From positions 5,552,001 through 5,616,000 of the forward strand of contig JASKMD010000007.1 of assembly GCA_030144725.1 (NCBI GenBank): 64,000 bases of DNA. The letters are read 5' to 3'. Positions 10,157 through 20,504 of this stretch are shown here, piece after piece; the stretch's first letter is position 1; every line of letters starts with the position of its first letter. A program made the translations under genes and the position numbers. Under the pieces are notes generated by a model. It was not told where the DNA came from. It made no database searches and saw nothing but the letters and a program-made list of their open reading frames with translations. This DNA is from Haematococcus lacustris. Lineage: Eukaryota > Chlorophyta > Chlorophyceae > Chlamydomonadales > Haematococcaceae.

Positions 10157-11249
10157 ACGTCTTAGCTCAACGAATGCCCCCCTGCCTGGCTTGGCCTTGC
10201 CTGGCATTTCCCTCCCTGCCTTGCCCACCCCCAACTCACTTCCTCTCGCCACCAACAGGCCCTCTACGCAGCCCACCACCCAGCGCTGCTGTCACCCCCT
10301 CCTCCTCCTCCCCCTCACAAGCCCAGCGCAGCAGCTGAGGCACCAGGTGGTCAGACCAGTAGGGCACCACCCAGTACAGGGCCTGCGCTCATAGGTATGC
10401 CAGGTCCGCCGCTGCTCAGCAGGGGGCTCTCCGGCAGCACCATCAGCAGCATTGGCAGGGGGGCGGCCAGCAGCAGCTCATCATGGGCTATGGGAGCATC
10501 AGCTGTGGACAGACCTGCCGTGGGTCAGCAACTGCTCAGCAGCAGGGGAAGCAGCAACTGCTCAGCAGCAGCAGCAGCAGGCACCAGCAGCAGCAGCAGT
10601 GGGAGCTATTAGCTATTGATGGACTTCCTCCTGCTGCCGCTGCTGCTGTTGATGCTGCTCCTGCTGCTGCTGCTCCTGCTGCTGCTGAGCAGTTGCTGCT
10701 GCTGCTGCTGCTGGTGCGTCAGCCACCCACCAGCAGCAGCACCAGGCACACTCCAATCACTGGCAGGCAGTCCACCGGGATGCAGCCCAGCAGCAGTGGC
10801 TGCAGCACTGCAGGAGGGGGACCAGGAGCAGGCAGGAGGCAAGGGAGGCTCTTAGGGGCCACCCTATTCAGTACAACAAATAGTGATGTAGGGGGAGAGG
10901 CAGGTAGCAGCAGGCGACAACAGCAGCAGCAGGCAGCAGCCGCTTACAGCCAAGTACAGCAGCATCAGCAGCAGCAGCAGCAGCAGCAGCACTACAGCCA
11001 GCAGCAGCACTACAGCCAGGAGCAGCAGCAGCAGCAGTACAGCCAGCAGCAGCAGCCGCCGCAGCCCTTGCACAGCCAAGCACAGCAGTATGGAGGGCAG
11101 CAGCAACGGCAGCAGCAGCAACTGTACAACCAGCCACAACTGCATGGCGGAGGGCAGCAGCAGCCAAACCAGCCTCAAGCGAGTTGCATGTCTGCCTAAA
11201 TGGGGCGTGGCCCGCTCTTACCACCCACCCCTGACGCAGCCGGACCTAC
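10157..11249. other. CAG/CTG-rich low-complexity tract, coding content unresolved
   Basis: The plus strand has an open Gln-rich frame (10483-11199) with QQQQQHYSQQQ-type repeats. The minus strand is equally open as Leu- or Ala-rich frames. Two minus-strand pieces have exon-like edges. One starts at 10382 after GAGCGCAG and reads ALYWVVPYWSDHLVPQLLRW, ending near a GT at about 10259. The other starts at 11139 after CATGCAG, is in phase with the exon at 11346-11250, and codes a Val/Ala-rich hydrophobic stretch up to a stop at 10868. The strand cannot be decided by eye. Confidence 0.3.
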
Positions 11250-13135
11250 CTATGTCAAAGATAAGGGAGGTGCGGCCAGCCTCAGGACCGCCTACGTGGA
11301 TGCCTCGCCTCACAGCCCGCACCCTCACCACTGGTGCTACCTCCCCCTGTACGCATGCAATGGGGACGCAATGGAATGCTGCCCCTGTACGCATGCAATG
11401 GGGGACAGCACACGTGATGGGCCTGACTAGACTCTGGACTCCTGGAGGTGGTGGTGAGGAGGGGCTGCTGGGGTGCGCACGTGGGTAGTAATGAGGAGGG
11501 CAAGCAGGGGTGTGCTGAGGCAGAAAGTGTGGGGGACGCGTGCCGGCCATGCTATGAGTATGGGCTGTGGCCAGCAGGAGTCACGGCTCTGCTCTGTGCA
11601 CCCGTGTTAGCATGCTGTAGTAGAGCTGTTGCATGGCCTGCTGCCAGCCCTTTGCTGGCTCTGCTTGTTTAATCAAACCAGCTTTTTGCAGGAGCAGGGG
11701 CGCAGAGGTGCGTGCTGGCCTCCATGACCTTGGTGCTGGGGAGGTACATGATGTGCTGGGCTGTGTGCGCAGGCTGGTGGGAAGCTCTCTGATCCTGGCA
11801 ACCGGAAAGCCTGACACTGCACTGGGAGGCACTTGATCACAAGCTGCCCTCTCACCCTCCCCGCAGCTGGTCGGGGCTGCCATTGCAATGCCTGCTGCAT
11901 CCACCGCACGCACTGCCAAGCCCACCCAGGCCGGCCAGGGCAGAGGCATGGCTGGCAAGGGCAAGGGCAAGGGCAAGGGCAAGGGCAAGGGCAAGGGCAA
12001 GGGCAAGGGCAAGGGCAAGGGCAAGGGCAAGGGCAAGGGCAAGGGCAAGGGCAAGGGCAAGGGCAAGGGCAAGGGCAAGGGCAAGGGCAAGGGCAAGGGC
12101 AAGGGCAAGGGCAAGGGCAAGGGCAAGGGCAAGGGCAAGGGCAAGGGCAAGGGCAAGGGCAAGGGCAAGGGCAAGGGCAAGGGCAAGGGCAAGGGCAAGG
12201 GCAAGGGCAAGGGCAAGGGCAAGGGCAAGGGCAAGGCTGTTAAGCACAGCCAGGCAGGTGGCTGGACAGGGACTGCACTGCAGCAATGGACATGCAGCGC
12301 AGTTAGAAGAGCAGGTGATGGGAGGAGGGACCATCCATGGGAAGGCACCCACTGGAGCTGTGCTTGCGTATGCTGCCCAGCTTGCTGTGCTTGCTTGCTG
12401 GCAGGTAGCAAGCTGTGCTTGCTTACGTTGGCAGGAAGTACCTGTGTCAGCTGGTGTTGGTACTAGCTGATACTAGTACTACAAGCTACAGCCATGCCCC
12501 GAGGGCCAGGCAAGTGAGTGTGTGAGAACTTTACTCCATACCAATAAAGCACAATTCTAGTGTGGGTCCTGTGACGTATCCATTAATTTGGCACATGCTG
12601 CCCACAGGGTTGTTGACCAAGGTGATGCAGTGGCTGCTGCACTGGACTGAGGGCACATACCTGGACGCTGAGGTCTTGGTTTGTGCGGAAGATGAGCTTG
12701 TCACAGTCCAGCAGGCGCCTGCAGCAGAGGGTGGGTTTGCGGCAGAGCTATTGAGCTCAGCTGGAGGCCTAGGGAAATCTATGGTTACCTATGTGGCCTT
12801 GCTTTGTGTAGCGTCCCAGGTGTCGGTCCAGGGTTGGTAGGGATAATGGAGATTTGCACCTCGGCGGGGATCTGCATGCGCGGAGCATTGCGTGCATCAT
12901 CGGAAAGGGCGCGCCAGTGAGGATGCCTAGCGTGACCCACCCAGGCAGGATGCGACAGCCGTATTTCGTAGGTCCAGCCAGGCTGCAGGTCCGTCAAGCG
13001 ATATAGCTTTGTCTCCGACCCAAGCACAATTGTCTCGCGGATCAGGGGGACGCCCGGTACCAGCTCCTGCACCGCAACGACTGCGATCGCGGATGTGGCA
13101 GCGAGGAAAGCAATGGCAAATTTGGCGAGTCGCAT
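11250..13135 (-). CDS. Unrecognised secretory/membrane protein, N-terminal three exons
   Basis: Three in-phase exons were read: 13135-12789 (donor GTAACC), 12718-12661 (donor GTATGT) and 11346-11250 (donor GTAGGT). The ATG at 13135 begins a classic signal peptide (MRLAKFAIAFLAATSAIAVV). A lumenal-type segment follows, with ETIVLGSETKLYRL, LQPGWTYEIRLSHPA, then RRLLDCDKLIFRTNQ, then a short exon ending RTSLIFDI. The pattern suggests a type I membrane protein of the ER/Golgi route, but the family was not recognised. The C-terminus is unresolved. A possible fourth exon (11139-10868) would add a hydrophobic Val/Ala segment and close the frame at about 257 residues. The 1.3 kb intron between exons 2 and 3 holds the (GGGCAA)n array. 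Exons 1 and 2 are better supported than exon 3. Confidence 0.5.
11954..12236. repeat. (GGGCAA)n hexamer array, about 47 copies
   Basis: A pure hexamer of about 280 bp has no stop in several frames, giving Gly-Lys, Gly-Gln, Ala-Arg and, on the reverse strand, Pro-Leu or Ala-Leu dipeptides. It lies inside an intron of the minus-strand membrane-protein gene, so it is best read as intronic and not as a protein. Confidence 0.9.
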
Positions 13136-13990
13136 ACGCGCATACGCGTAAGGCAGCACATCACCATGTGCTTTGGGTGCAGCATGTCGGCACCATGTTG
13201 TGATACGCGGTTTTAGAGTGTGTCTGCATTGCAGCGTGCAACTGCTTCAGTACAAAGGTTAACGTACAAGAGCACCAACAGGTATGAGCTTACCTTCACT
13301 TCCTTGTCTACAAAATGTGATGACTCACAGGAAAGGGAGAGTTTCCCAGCAAGTCTTCCTCAGTGTTTGCTGTGCCACTATATGCAGGGCTATGTATTCA
13401 ATGGGGGAGGAGAGCCATATGTAATGTACCCACATACATGTTTGACTGCAGTAGCCAGCATTGCACTAAGTCAAGCTCACGTCACCACTCTAATTACAAC
13501 GATAAGCTATTTTGCTGCATTGTGCATCTGAAGTTGCCATCCAAGGATAATTACTTTTCACTCTACCGCCTTACCTTCACCTAAGGGTAGAGGGATTGTG
13601 GGGTTGAGGTTCTATCGTACCTTCAAACATTCGCCAGAGTAGGTAGCATCCAATTAATGATATGTAACAGATCGTGCAAGAGAAATTAATGGTCATAGGC
13701 ATTGTTACATGCACAGGCAAAGTCTTAACCAACTCGTCATCCTTTACACCCGTCAAAACTCATCGCCAGTTCCCACACATTTCTCCCAACAACTCATCCG
13801 CTGCCTTATCGGCTTGCAACCGATTCAACACCTTTCCTTTATAACCCACTCTCTACCTGCTGTTTGCCACGCTATACACGATTTGTTGCGAATTTGCTCA
13901 ACCTACATCATCAGGTGCAACTACAAAGACCACATTCAGTCATCAGTCACCACATTCAGTCACCAGCACCCAGATTCCTCATCCATCCAG
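13136..13990. other. Intergenic; promoter side of one gene and 3' side of the next
   Basis: This A+T-richer spacer holds no recognisable exon. It should contain the promoter of the minus-strand membrane-protein gene on its left and the 3' UTR of the LEA-like gene on its right. Several TTACA words (UGUAA on the minus strand) occur near 13493, 13705 and 13744. Confidence 0.4.
13744..13748 (-). terminator. Candidate UGUAA poly(A) signal of the LEA-like gene
   Basis: TTACA on the plus strand reads TGTAA on the minus strand, about 280 nt after the stop codon at 14028. Another candidate lies at 13705-13709. The choice between them is not determined by the sequence. Confidence 0.3.
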
Positions 13991-14027
13991 ATGATTATGC
14001 CGTTTGAATGGCCAACCCATCTACTGC

Positions 14028-17000
14028 TCAGATGGCTGAGAGGTCCGGGTTGGTGGTGGTCACCCGGGTGGTAGTAGTGGTCACAGCCACAGGGGCAGCA
14101 GGCACCACGACTGCTGCTGCTGCTGGGCCCCTCTCCCCTGCAGGCCCCGAGGCCACTCCAGCGTCAAACACCGCCCCAGCCGCATGAGGCTGTGCATGTA
14201 CCACCACTGGGTCAGCCCAGTCAGCTGTGGTGGTGGGCGTGCCATACACCTGCGTTACCCTGGTGCTGGTCACTTCAGGGCCTACACCAGCTCCACCCGC
14301 CAGCTTCCGCTCAGCTTCCACAGGGAGAGGGGCTGTACCCACAGCCCGTGCAGCCTGCCCAGCGACCTCCTGCGCCCGGCTGCCCACCACCTCCCCAGTA
14401 TGCTGAGCTGTGGAGGCAGCCGCATGAGCCTGATGTTTGGCCACTTCCACAGCACCAGCCAGCCCCTTCTGAGCTGCAACTGCCGCCCCATGGGCTGCGT
14501 CCTTAGCGGTAGCCAGGCCCCCCTTCAGCACCTCAGGACCCTTGGTGGCTGCAACCTCCCCAGCTGTGTGAGCAGCATCAGCTGCCTTGTGAGCCGCTAC
14601 CGCTGCACCAGTGCTGAGATTTGAACCCATTGCCTGCCCCGTAGCAGCCACCTGCTGCCCAGTGGTGCGGACAGTGTGAGCAGCATCTGACCCAGCCTGC
14701 GACACACCTTCCGCAAATGACCCAGCTGCCGCTGCCAATGGAGCTGCTGCGTGGCGAGTAGCGATTGCAGCATCATGTGCAAGGTGCTGCGCCTGCACTG
14801 CTGCTGTGTGGGCCAGATGCTGAGCTTGCACCCCAGCCTCAAGAGCCAGGTGCTGCGCCTGCACTCCAGCCTGGGCCAGCACTGGAGCAGCCTTGGCAGC
14901 GGCTGTGTGCAAGCCAGCCTGCAGCTGGGCCACCGTGTGCTGTGCACCTGTCTGGATGGCACCAGGCGCCGCTGCTGCCGCGTGCTGGGTGCTGGCAGCA
15001 GCGCTGCTGGCAAGCTGGCGAGTGGTCTGCAGGGCGTCATGGGCAGTGCCAGCAGCCTTGGCAGCAGCAACCTGACCGGCAGCTTGGGCCTTGGCAGCAC
15101 TGTCTTGGGCCTGGTGCAGCAAGCAGCTGCCATACTCTTGGGCAGTATGAGTTGCGTCGCTGGCCTTGGCCTGAACCGTGGTGCTGACGTCAGCTGCCTT
15201 GGCCTGGGTGCTATGCAGGGCATCAGCTGCGGTGCTGGCGACGGTGGAGGCGATGCCAGCTGCCTTGGCCTGGGTGCTGTGCAAGGCATCGGCTGTGGTG
15301 CTGGCAACGGTGGAGGCGATGCCAGCTGCCTTGGCCTGAGTGCTGTGCAGGGCATCACCAGCCTTGTCCTTAGCCGCCTGAGCAGCCTCTACAATCATGT
15401 TGCTTCCAGCCTGCAATTGCTGCTGTGCTGCTGCTACCCCGCTTTTGGTGTTGTCAGCAACACGAGTCCCAACTGCCTGCACCTGGTCACCGACTGAGTG
15501 CGCCAAGGCGCTGGTGGCGACCGGCACCTTCGCGGCAGCTTCTTTGGCAGCCACCGCCGCAGACACCGCAGCGTTACTCGTATCCGCGGCGGCATGAGTG
15601 GTCACACTAACGGCGTCCTTGCCTGCGTCGCCGATGCCACCCGCGAACTCGGCCAGCGTGTGCGCAATGGTCGCAATGATCCCCTGACCCGCGGCAGCTG
15701 CCCCGCGCGCCTTGTCCGCCGTTTCAGAATGCCCTGCGCCACGGATGTTGTGGACGGCTTCGGTCGCAGCGTGAGACACGGTATGCGCCAGAGCAGCGGC
15801 GGTGTCGGTGACCTGCACATACACAGCACCACAGTACGCTTGTTCGAACAACCACCAGCAACGGCTACCTCACATGCCGACTAGGGGTGGCAGGACAGGG
15901 TGTCAGAGCGCAACGCACATAGGCAGTGCCAGGATCCAACGTCAATGTGCCAAGAATGTCGTGCTGTGCATCATCATGGTTGCACATGGCGTGTACATGT
16001 GTTGGCTGGACAAATTAGCATACAATGACTGACCTGGTGCATCACTCCAGCAGCTCTGCCAGCCAGCGTGGGACTGGTGGACTTCACAGCCTCCGAGCTG
16101 GTGACGGCCGCGTCTGGGCTGTGATCCAGGTGTAGCGCCTTGGCCCCTGCTGCCACCGCGGTGCCCGCCGCCTCGCGCGCTGCCAATACCGCCGACTGTG
16201 CGGCTGCAGCCACGCGACCTGTCGCGGTGCTAGCTGCATCGGAAGCCGCGTTAGTGGCCCCCGCGGCCTTAGCAGCAGTGTGGGATGCCGCAGAGGTTGC
16301 GGAGTCAGCAGCATGGTGAGCGGCCGCGATGACCGGTGCTGCAGCCGCGGCCCCAGATGCCGCCGCCTTGTGCGCTAGATCAGCCGCCTTGTCACTCAAA
16401 CTGGGTCCTGTCGAGCTGGTGCTGCTGCCCGAGACTTTCAACGACTGCAGCGAATGCGTGGCCTTGTCGACCGCGGACTGAGCAGTGTGTACCGCAGTCT
16501 GCCCAGCGTGCGCCATGGTGTCAGCCGCAGACCGCACCGCATGTGTAGCTGCCGCTGCTGGGCCCACATGCGGTGCTCCATCCTCCCCATGGTGCACTAT
16601 CGTGTGCACAGGCACGCCCGCCATGAATTGCTTTCCCGCTGCCGCAGCTTGCTCGGACATCGCCTCGTGCTGTGCCAGAATCTGAGCCGCTGAAGAGCTA
16701 CTCATGCCGCTGGGCTGGGCCAAGCCTGAGGGAGGGTGTGCGGTGTGCGAGTGCTGGGTAGCTGACAGATGGGCATCGCCAGGAGATCCAGGGTGAGCCA
16801 GTCGCGCATCATACTCAGCTGCGGCATCGTTGGCAGATGTCGACAGGGCGCCAATCACATTGGCAGCGGTTGACTGCAGTGTGGGGCGCATGGTGGTGGT
16901 GGTGGTGGTGGTGTAGCCAGTGACGGGGGCCTGAGGGGCACCGCTCGTGTCAATGCCCATGGGCGAGTTGTCCATGCCCATTGTGGTCATGGCTGCACGC

Positions 17001-17056
17001 TTGGCACCAAGGTCCTGGTGCACAGCCACAGCTGCCGCAGTCTGAACCTGCCACCG

Positions 17057-17090
<34 letters not shown>

Positions 17091-17720
17091 GACATCAACA
17101 ATGCAATGAGTGCTACCAGGGTTGGTCATCTCATCACCAAAAAAGAACTCCAGGTGACTTTAGGCATGCATACAGTTCTAGTAGACGTGGTGAATACTCT
17201 GCGCAGTGCCACGTCGTGTCCCAGCCAGGTGTAAGCTGGAAGGTGGGTGTGTGAAATGCGCCACATTTGGAGATGCAGATAACTGGTGCCCACCTGCTCT
17301 GATGTGGGGGCAATCAAAGAGGTCTCAATTCGTGAGGGAGACCGCGCCCTGCGGCACATGGGAGGACAAGGGCAGGCACATAAGACATTAGCTGCCAGCT
17401 CACACTCTGCTACTGCACACCAAGCAACACCCTGGCCACTAACCCCAGGCTGCAACAACAAGCCCTATCTCACAATGGAGTGCAGAACCTCGTTTACAAA
17501 GCATCTTAGAAAGGTACCTCAACAGCATGTCACATTGGTCTCCAACCTAAAGCCTTTGCAACTCTTCTTCCATCCGCCCACCTAACCCCCTTTCCACCCC
17601 CCTGACTCGGTCCTGTCCTCTGTTCTGTCCAGGTCTACGACAGACGTTGCCTATGCGCTGTGCTCACCTCTCCATGGCCTTGTTCAACGCTTGCACATCC
17701 TTGGTATTAGCTGTGGGCAT
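14028..17720 (-). CDS. LEA-like Ala-rich amphipathic repeat protein, 4 exons, 968 aa
   Basis: Exons in order are 17720-17668, 17348-17294, 17047-16034 and 15812-14028. All introns are GT-AG and phases agree. The ATG at 17720 gives MPTANTKDVQALNKAMER. An upstream exon is possible because that frame stays open a little further. Beyond about residue 150 the protein is dominated by Ala with regularly spaced Lys, Asp, His, Thr and Gln and almost no aromatic residues or Cys. Three tandem copies of a 22-residue unit starting ADALHSTQAKAAG lie near 15180-15360. This resembles group 3 LEA proteins, which form amphipathic helices protecting membranes and proteins on drying (family knowledge), but the canonical 11-mer is not exact. 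No signal peptide is visible. A stress or desiccation role is inferred. A structural or lipid-surface coat protein is the alternative. Confidence 0.75.
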
Positions 17721-19336
17721 GAAGGCAGCAGATCCTGCGCATGACCAGTGGCAGCCAACAGCGGCTCACTCGGCTTGGCACGCCACAACTGCTTGCCAGT
17801 CCCTACTTAGTTGTGCAATACATGCCGCACGCATCACGCTTCACTCATGCAGCATACAGGCTACCTTTACACACCCTGCCTACGATAACAGAGGCAGGTG
17901 GCAACCTTTGTTTCAGATTGCACTCTTTCAATGGTTGGCGGACAGCAACCTAGTGGCTGGAGGAGACGTAGCCTTGTAGCAGGTCTGACTGACAAACAAT
18001 TACTGACCTTGGATGCCAGACATGACTGTGGTTTGCGAGGTGCGAGCTTAAGGAGTCCTGGTTGCAGGATGCGAACAAAACTGTATTCAACTCCTTGCTG
18101 GGATGAGGCCTGCGAGGAGGGATGGTTTCACCAAGTGACATCATGTGAAAGGTTCAGGCAGACAAGGTAACTGCAGGTGCAAGCTGCCATCGGCCAGGCA
18201 CGGGCATGCATGGTGGCCTACAATACTGAACGGCCAAGGTGAAGAGGGGCCACCGGCGATGGGCACTGAATGTGTCGCGACTTGCCTGTAATGAAAGCGG
18301 GGATGCTGCGGCGTGCGTCGCTGCCTGCGACCAACAAAGTGCGCACCAACAAAGCACATAATTGATGACGTAGTCTGCGGGCCGCGACGCTGACTGTGAT
18401 CTGATAGCCTGATAGCTTGTGGCCTGATATCACAGGTGCGGTCGGCTGTGCGCTGGGATGCTGCAGTTAGCCGAGCAAACGAAGCTGCAATCTAGAGCCG
18501 TGACCTGGACGGGCCGCGGCTGCGCCTAGACTAGGAATTCACAAGAGCCCTTTCTCACCTTGCTTTAGGATTCTGTTGTGCCGGCCGAGGTGCTGCGTAC
18601 TTCAGGTGACTGCGAGTGCGTCAGGAGTAACGAGAGTGACACATAATCTCCGAAACCTCAGGATGGCGATGATAGAGCTGTAAGCTCTATGCCTAGTTAA
18701 CAAAAGTCACCAACATACAACTCGTAGAACGACCGGGAGGAACGTGCCCAAGGGATATGCAGTACACTAATGCACAATCATAGATGAGTATGCACGCTGG
18801 GTGCGGGATGGACCATTGTAAGACAACTAATCAGCAGCAGTTGGAAAGGGGGAAAGGGTGGGGGCATGCATGAGCCGAAAGACAATCTCATGTTCAGGCG
18901 ACCCCAACTAACAAAATATGACAGGAAATGATAGGAAACCGACCCCTGGTAATCAAAACGACGCCGCGTCTCAGCCACGTGGTTTCTATTTATGTTTTGC
19001 ACATCCCTGGATAGAGGACTCTGTCAGCTATGCGGTGCAGCTTGTAACATTAAATATTGTGCACTGTGCTGAGTGCTATGGCGGCTCGAATCTTGACATT
19101 CAAATTCATGCCAGTTTTGCTCATGCGGGCCTCGCCGCGACCGACCGCCGCGACCGACGTGACCCGGTAGCATCTGCAAACAGTCAGGGACAGTCGCCGC
19201 AGTCAAAACAATGCACATGGCACGCCAAACCGATGTAACGACGCCCCTCCACCCATGCTCGGAAGTATACAAGGCTGCTGCATTGCTTGACCGCTTCGTG
19301 AGTAGTACCTACTACCTGGCCACTCGGTAAGGCCAC
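17721..19336. other. Intergenic, no gene recognised
   Basis: The segment lies upstream of the LEA-like gene on the minus strand and beyond the end of the SAP-like ORF. Only short unconvincing frames occur. Base composition is mixed and no tandem repeat or tRNA-like fold was noticed. The LEA-like promoter should be in its left part. Confidence 0.4.
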
Positions 19337-20408
19337 TCAAGGTGTGTAGGACATTGCTACGTTACCTTGCTCGACATGTTGGGTCCGATCCCTCCCGCCC
19401 GCCCTCCGCTTGCGTGTCGAGCTTGTGTCCAGCTCCACCCTGACTCCCTGCTGCTCAGCTGGAGGGGTGGGCAGCCCAGGGGCAGCACCAGTACCAGCTT
19501 CCTGCTGCTGCCAGGGGGGTGCAGCAGGAGGGGTGGGCAGGTCAGGGGCAGCACCAGCACCAGCTGCCTGCTGCTGCCAGGGGGGTGCAGCAGGAGGGGG
19601 GGGCAGGTCAGGGGCGGCACCAGCACCGGCTGCCTGCTGCTGCCAGGGGGGTGCAGCAGGAGGGGGGGGCAGGTCAGGGGCGGCACCAGCACCAGCTGCC
19701 TGCTGCTGCCAGGGGGGTGCAGCAGGAGGGGGGGGCAGGTCAGGGGCGGCACCAGCACCGGCTGCCTGCTGCTGCCAAGGGGGTGCAGCAGGAGGGGGGG
19801 GCAGGTCAGGGGCGGCACCAGCACCGGCACCTGTCGCTGCCTCCAGCTCATCGCCATGCAGGGCGGCTACTGTGTTGCAGATATGGGCCATGACAAGACC
19901 CTTCAGCTTGGGCTTCAGCCACCCCTTCATAAGCTCCTGCTGGTGGAAGCGAAGGTAAGCTTGCAGCTCCCTAACAGATAGCTTCTCAGCCTCCTTGACA
20001 GTGGTGTGGCTGTAATCGCGCCCATCATAGGTCAGAGCATATGCTGCTGACAGTATATGCTGCCCCTCATGGTCCCCCACATTAACCACCACCTGTCCCA
20101 CTCTATGAGTTGCTGCTGCTGCTTTCATCTCCGGCGGTCATGCTAGCAAAGTGGGCGCCCAGCAGACCATTGCGTTCAAGCTCACGCATGATGACCTTGA
20201 CGTGGGCCTCAGCTGTGGCACAAGGGAGGGGGACGATGGCCAACACGTCTGTGATCTGGGCGGTGAGGCGGTGATGCTGGCCAGCCGCTACTTCTTTGGG
20301 CACAGCAGCTGTCACTCTGATGACGAGCACCTTGCCATGCTTCTTGCATGTGCAGCCATCAAACTGCACGTAGATCGCTTTGGCTTGTCGTAGCTTATCT
20401 GCATGCAC
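19337..20408 (-). pseudogene. Frameshifted ORF with SAP-like helix pair and PPPP repeat tail
   Basis: Two overlapping minus-strand frames look like one gene. The upstream frame (20408-20103) reads [20 protein letters not shown] and then an I-T-D-V-L-A strand/helix pattern, ending at a TAG just after an AGC-repeat. The downstream frame (20128-19337) continues with VGDHEGQHILSAAYALTYDG and LSVRELQAYLRFHQQELMKG, which resembles a SAP DNA-binding motif. Five tandem copies of a 22-residue unit containing PDLPPPPAAPPWQQQ follow, then a basic tail. The shift falls in the (AGC)n run at about 20115, so slippage or an assembly error is likely. No ATG begins the upstream frame, so an exon may lie beyond the giant array. 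A transposase or nuclear DNA-binding origin is possible but unproven. Confidence 0.45.
19490..19830. repeat. 66-bp coding minisatellite, 5 copies
   Basis: Five head-to-tail 66-bp units lie in the SAP-like ORF and code a 22-residue Pro/Ala/Gln/Trp repeat on the minus strand. Unit length is a multiple of three, so copy-number change would not disturb the frame. The outermost units are slightly diverged. Confidence 0.85.
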
Positions 20409-20504
20409 AATGCATGATCAACATTGCTCATTACATTGCTCATTGCATTGCTCTCGCTGAACCCTGGCCTGCACCATGTGCCTACCACCACCTTCCAATC
20501 CTTC

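Noticed and set aside
9817..10394. Gly-Leu, Gly-Trp, Gly-Ala and reverse-frame proteins at the GGGGCT array
   Set aside because: All six frames are open because of the repeat; there are no flanking conserved residues or splice signals.
10483..11199. Plus-strand Gln-rich protein as a confident gene
   Set aside because: Its composition is explained by CAG repeats, no upstream exon or conserved motif was found, and the opposite strand has phased exon candidates. It is kept only as an unresolved tract.
11888..12466. Possible Gly-Lys-rich basic protein on the plus strand
   Set aside because: It comes only from the GGGCAA hexamer; reverse and alternative frames are equally open, and the array lies inside an intron of the minus-strand gene.
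17018..17101. N-terminal poly-Leu membrane anchor for the LEA-like protein
   Set aside because: The Leu run is an in-frame CTG repeat upstream of the splice acceptor at 17048; the phased 5' exons at 17294-17348 and 17668-17720 give a better start.
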